From: Notamacropus eugenii
Lineage: Eukaryota > Chordata > Mammalia > Diprotodontia > Macropodidae
Direction: 5' to 3'
Assembly: GCF_028372415.1 (NCBI RefSeq)
Contig: NC_092878.1
Span: forward strand, 31,711,903-31,775,902
Length of the DNA stretch: 64,000 nucleotides
Shown here one piece after another: positions 61,401 to 64,000 of the stretch (the first letter of the stretch is position 1; every line of letters begins with the position of its first letter). A program made the position numbers and the translations under genes. The notes below the pieces were generated by a model. It searched no databases and was not told the origin of the DNA. It saw only the letters and a list, made by a program, of their open reading frames with translations.

Positions 61401-62209
61401 AAGCCTTTCTCACCCAAAGCTTATCACTGCACACAGTACTGCCCTGCCCAGGTTCTCACTTGCACATTTGCTACAATGCTACTGAATTCAAAATGGACTT
61501 CAGAATCCTTACCATTCCAGGATCCTCTGTTCCTGAAGACTGTACCCAGCTGGCAGCAAGTAATTTCGATAGTTCTGGAGCTGGTTGGCATGGCAGCTGT
61601 CGTGGACCCAGACATGAGACACACAAGGGATCCCACTGGCAAGGCACAAGAAGTACTTGCGGGTCCGACAGTGCTGATCCGCAATCAGAAGACACTGATA
61701 GGCCACATTACACTGAGAAGGAAGAAATTCAGCAGATACACTCAGTGATTTTGTTCTAAGATGATCCCTGAAAGGTATTCCCAACAAATTGAAAGGGGAA
61801 CTGAGACGAAGCCCTCCAGACAGTACCATGTGCCTTAGCCCGTCCAGGTGCCAAAAAAGCTTCTTATTTCCCTTTAATGCAACTCACCAAACCTCCAGAA
61901 TGCCCTAATGCCCCTGCAGAAATTCGCAAATAATGCCAGTCTACAGGCCAAAAATCAGAAATGTGAAGTGCAAATTTCTTTCCAATTCCAATCCCCATCT
62001 TTTCTGTTCCTAGCAACAGTATTCTCCCCATGCTAAGCCTCAACTTTATGCCCTACTTACCCCAGCATCTGATGTACAGCAACTTCATGTAGCTACAAAA
62101 GAGGAAATGCTCACCTGGGCTTCATTGAAGTCTTCAAGAATGTAGCCAGCTCCTGCTCGAAGCTGGGACTCTGTATACTGCTTGTTGTAAGGGGGAGCTT
62201 CCAAAAATT
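55457..62209 (-). CDS. TP53BP1: TP53BP1, last four coding exons (tandem BRCT region); 5' part beyond window
   Basis: TP53BP1 (53BP1) is a chromatin-bound adaptor of the DNA double-strand-break response. Its C-terminal tandem BRCT domains bind p53 and gamma-H2AX. Exons in transcript order: 62209-62115 ([20 protein letters not shown] and on), 61712-61513 ([20 protein letters not shown] and on), 56245-56100 ([20 protein letters not shown] and on) and 55644-55457 ([20 protein letters not shown], ending YKHDYVAD and TGA). Phases join exactly (AA start, TG/G, G/AT). Each exon differs from the human protein, as I recall it, at only a few residues, so the domain looks functional. The upstream exons with the Tudor domain and most of the 1900-odd residue protein lie past position 64000. 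The gene is convergent with TUBGCP4; the two stop codons are about 2.1 kb apart. Confidence 0.95.
57000..60140 (-). mobile_element. LINE-1 with 5' UTR, ORF1, endonuclease-region relic and 3' UTR; RT region missing
   Basis: Minus strand, in order: the 5' end near 60140 ('ggattctgggaagatagtca'), a 5' UTR, an ORF1 coiled coil ([20 protein letters not shown], 59140-59080) ending [13 protein letters not shown]-binding-domain relics ([13 protein letters not shown] near 58780), an ORF2 N-terminal endonuclease-like stretch near 58150-57950, and L1 3' UTR text near 57000-57490. The RT and C-terminal parts of ORF2 are absent. It lies in a TP53BP1 intron and is inactive. Confidence 0.75.
60215..61400 (+). 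mobile_element. L2-clade LINE, 3' fragment with RT region
   Basis: 'aaagtcaccaacgatctctt', 'tttagacgttactgtctcct', 'ggttctcctacttattagac', 'acaggttgt'-like block, 'caatggctccctattgcctc', 'cattagactgtaaggtccta' and 'cacttaataaatgcttactg' follow the L2 order nearly to the end. This is the best L2 copy here. Confidence 0.93.
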
Positions 62210-62499
62210 CTACATCAAGTGAGAAGAACCAGTAAAATCCAGTTATTGCCAGAAACTTCTCATTTGTGATCTCCTATTTTATACTTGGCTTCCTACTACC
62301 CATTCTCCCACTCCCCAGCTGTCTCCAAAGCCAGTTCAAGGGTCTCCCCATGGATCAAAAGAGTTCTTGAAAGGTGGAAAAGGCTGCCAGAAGAAAGGGT
62401 GGTGGGACAGTTGAGGAATGGAGATAGGACAATAAAGGTGGAAAGAATATCGAGAATCTTCCCAGTCAGGACTGCATCTAGACCATGGCTGCTTACAGG

Positions 62500-62720
62500 G
62501 ATTGAAATCCCCCAACTTCCCAGGATAGTCTGTTCCAATGTTTAATAACCCTTACCATCAGGAAGTTCTTCCTTATGTCTAACCTAAATCTCTCCTGCTG
62601 CAAACTAGCCCATTTCCTCTAGTTCTGTCCTCTGTGGAGATGAAGAACAACTGATGAGTACTCTCTTTACATAGACCTTCACACATCCCCCTCATTCACA
62701 CTTTCCCCCCACCCACACTA
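62500..62720 (-). mobile_element. L3/CR1 3' end remnant
   Basis: 'gatagtctgttccaatgttt', 'catcaggaagttcttcctta' and 'tgtctaacctaaatctctcc' are the antisense L3 end. Confidence 0.8.
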
Positions 62721-63300
62721 ACACTTAATGTGCCCAAAACGCTGGAGGCAGAGGCCGGGCAGGGGGAGCAGTACAGGAGTGCTGGAGGACAAAAAGGGAG
62801 ACATCCCAATGTAATTTATGGATTATCCGGAAAAACTGTCTCAATTTTTGTTGAAAAATTTTTCTAGAATGTATTATTAGCCAACGCCTTAGTAGAGGAT
62901 AATAAAAGAAAACCTGTTATTTGATAAATCAGATATTATATTTAGATGAAATCTGAATATTAATGATTACCATATAATCTTAAAGTTGCTGTAGAAGGTG
63001 GCAGTCACTGATACCAGGTTCTATCCTGAAAGCTTTAGGGGTGTTGTTTTTAAACAAATCCTCAATCCATTTTTTTTTCTTTTGGGTCACTTACTCCTCT
63101 CCAATGTAAATGGAATATAGAAATTACAAATGAGAGAGAAAATTCTGGTTAAGGCTTCTAGCCGACTGGATTCAGATTAATTCGTTTTAATGTTAAAAAA
63201 AAAAAAAAACAAAACCCAATCCAGTGCATGGTTTTCTATTTCAACCCTCCACCCTCCCCATCAAAAATTTCCAGAAATAATCACCTTACTCTATAATATT
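62720..63300. other. TP53BP1 intron; nothing distinctive
   Basis: AT-rich sequence with an A-run at 63195-63209. No exon or clear repeat seen. Confidence 0.5.
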
Positions 63301-63515
63301 AGCTCATATTTATATATAATGCCTTTAAGTTTATAAAGTACCTTCCCCACAGCAACTATTGTGAGGTGCACAGTGAAATGTTAGCTTCGTCTTAGAGAAG
63401 AAAGGAAGGCACAAATGTTAAGCTACTTGCCTAAGGTCACACAACTAATAAACAGGAGAGCTAAAAACTGAACCTGGGAGATATCCTCCAGTCCACTATT
63501 CTAGGTCAAATATAA
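63300..63515 (-). mobile_element. MIR SINE
   Basis: 'ttaagctacttgcctaaggt', 'cacacaactaataaacagga' and 'tccactattctaggtc', with a weak 3' part to the left. Confidence 0.8.
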
Positions 63516-63981
63516 AACAGCACTCCAGGAGAAAATCAGAGCTGCAGGTCCCTGCTTCCGGTACCACCTCACACACTCAATGAACTCCTGAGCCAGTCAT
63601 TTACATCTAATGCCTCAACCTATTGATGTTTTCCACCAAGTTTCTGTTTGCTCTTGTTCTAATTATTCCTCTTTTGTGCAGACTTTAGCTACTCTATATC
63701 TCTCTTAAAATAAATACCAAAACTGGACATCTACAAAGGTCTGACCCGACACCACAAGAATACAATGCAGCGTCATTATGTTGACTTAATAGTCCGTGAT
63801 GATGAGTCACATTCACCTTCTAGTACATTAGTAATTTCATTTCAATTGTTTTTTGTTATAGGACTGCTAGTTTTGTGCCTATTTAGGTTTTAACCTCCAA
63901 CTGTATTGTCTTATATATTCTCTAATTTATCCCAGTTACTACGGATTCAACGTCTGTATTTGGAGATACAATTTTCCCTAC

Positions 63982-64000
63982 CTGATGGGACAGAACCAAA
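63982..64000 (-). CDS. TP53BP1: Possible 3' end of a preceding TP53BP1 exon at the window edge
   Basis: On the minus strand the last 19 bases of the window read FGSVPS plus one base G, followed by a CAG|GTAGGG donor. The next known TP53BP1 exon (62209) needs exactly one preceding base, and G plus AA gives the conserved E of EFLE. Human has a GPTGSSEEEEE-type linker here, so GS could align, but the evidence is only a few codons. Confidence 0.4.

Noticed and set aside
1-64000. CRISPR arrays, operons, integrases or other prokaryotic systems
   Set aside because: All genes are split vertebrate genes and all repeats are mammalian interspersed elements; there is no bacterial signal.

Overview
The window is mammalian nuclear DNA and almost certainly comes from a marsupial. 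The evidence is intron-rich vertebrate genes, dense old MIR, L2 and L3/CR1 relics, many copies of the marsupial CORE-SINE of the MAR1/WSINE1 kind (a tRNA-like head, then a segment reading 'ctggagaaggaaatggcaaa'), marsupial-type LINE-1 and a relic of an RTE-clade LINE. The SINE subtype may point to an Australian lineage, but I cannot prove that from sequence alone. I recognised no LTR element, tRNA, rRNA or CRISPR array.

Layout. 1-19.2 kb is a gene-poor repeat landscape. 19.27-19.50 kb (minus) holds one exon of SCG5 (neuroendocrine protein 7B2). It has splice sites on both sides and one in-frame stop, and it lies outside its usual human neighbourhood. 19.8-21.1 kb is an L3/CR1 LINE with two SINEs nested in it, followed by an unexplained GC-rich block to about 22.2 kb. 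23.5-24.4 kb (minus) holds the first two coding exons of ZSCAN29 (the SCAN domain and the next linker exon). The Myb-like and zinc-finger exons of that gene were not found. 24.4-26.15 kb is a CpG island that looks like a shared head-to-head promoter, with two ZNF143-type motifs, ETS, NRF1-like and CCAAT elements.

25.7-53.3 kb (plus) is TUBGCP4 (gamma-tubulin complex component 4). All 18 coding exons can be placed with GT/AG borders. They total 2000 nt, one short of the expected 2001, because exon 2 lacks one base compared with the family. Its introns carry L2, MIR and L3 relics, two hAT-type MITEs and a large L1/L2 pile in the last long intron. 55.3-62.2 kb (minus) holds the last four coding exons of TP53BP1, which encode most of the tandem BRCT region. 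A possible further exon touches the right edge.

The order ZSCAN29 (minus), TUBGCP4 (plus), TP53BP1 (minus) matches human 15q15.3 as I know it. TUBGCP4 acts in microtubule nucleation, TP53BP1 in the DNA double-strand-break response, and ZSCAN29 is a presumed DNA-binding regulator. They share a neighbourhood rather than a pathway. The SCG5 exon is the element that does not belong to this conserved order.
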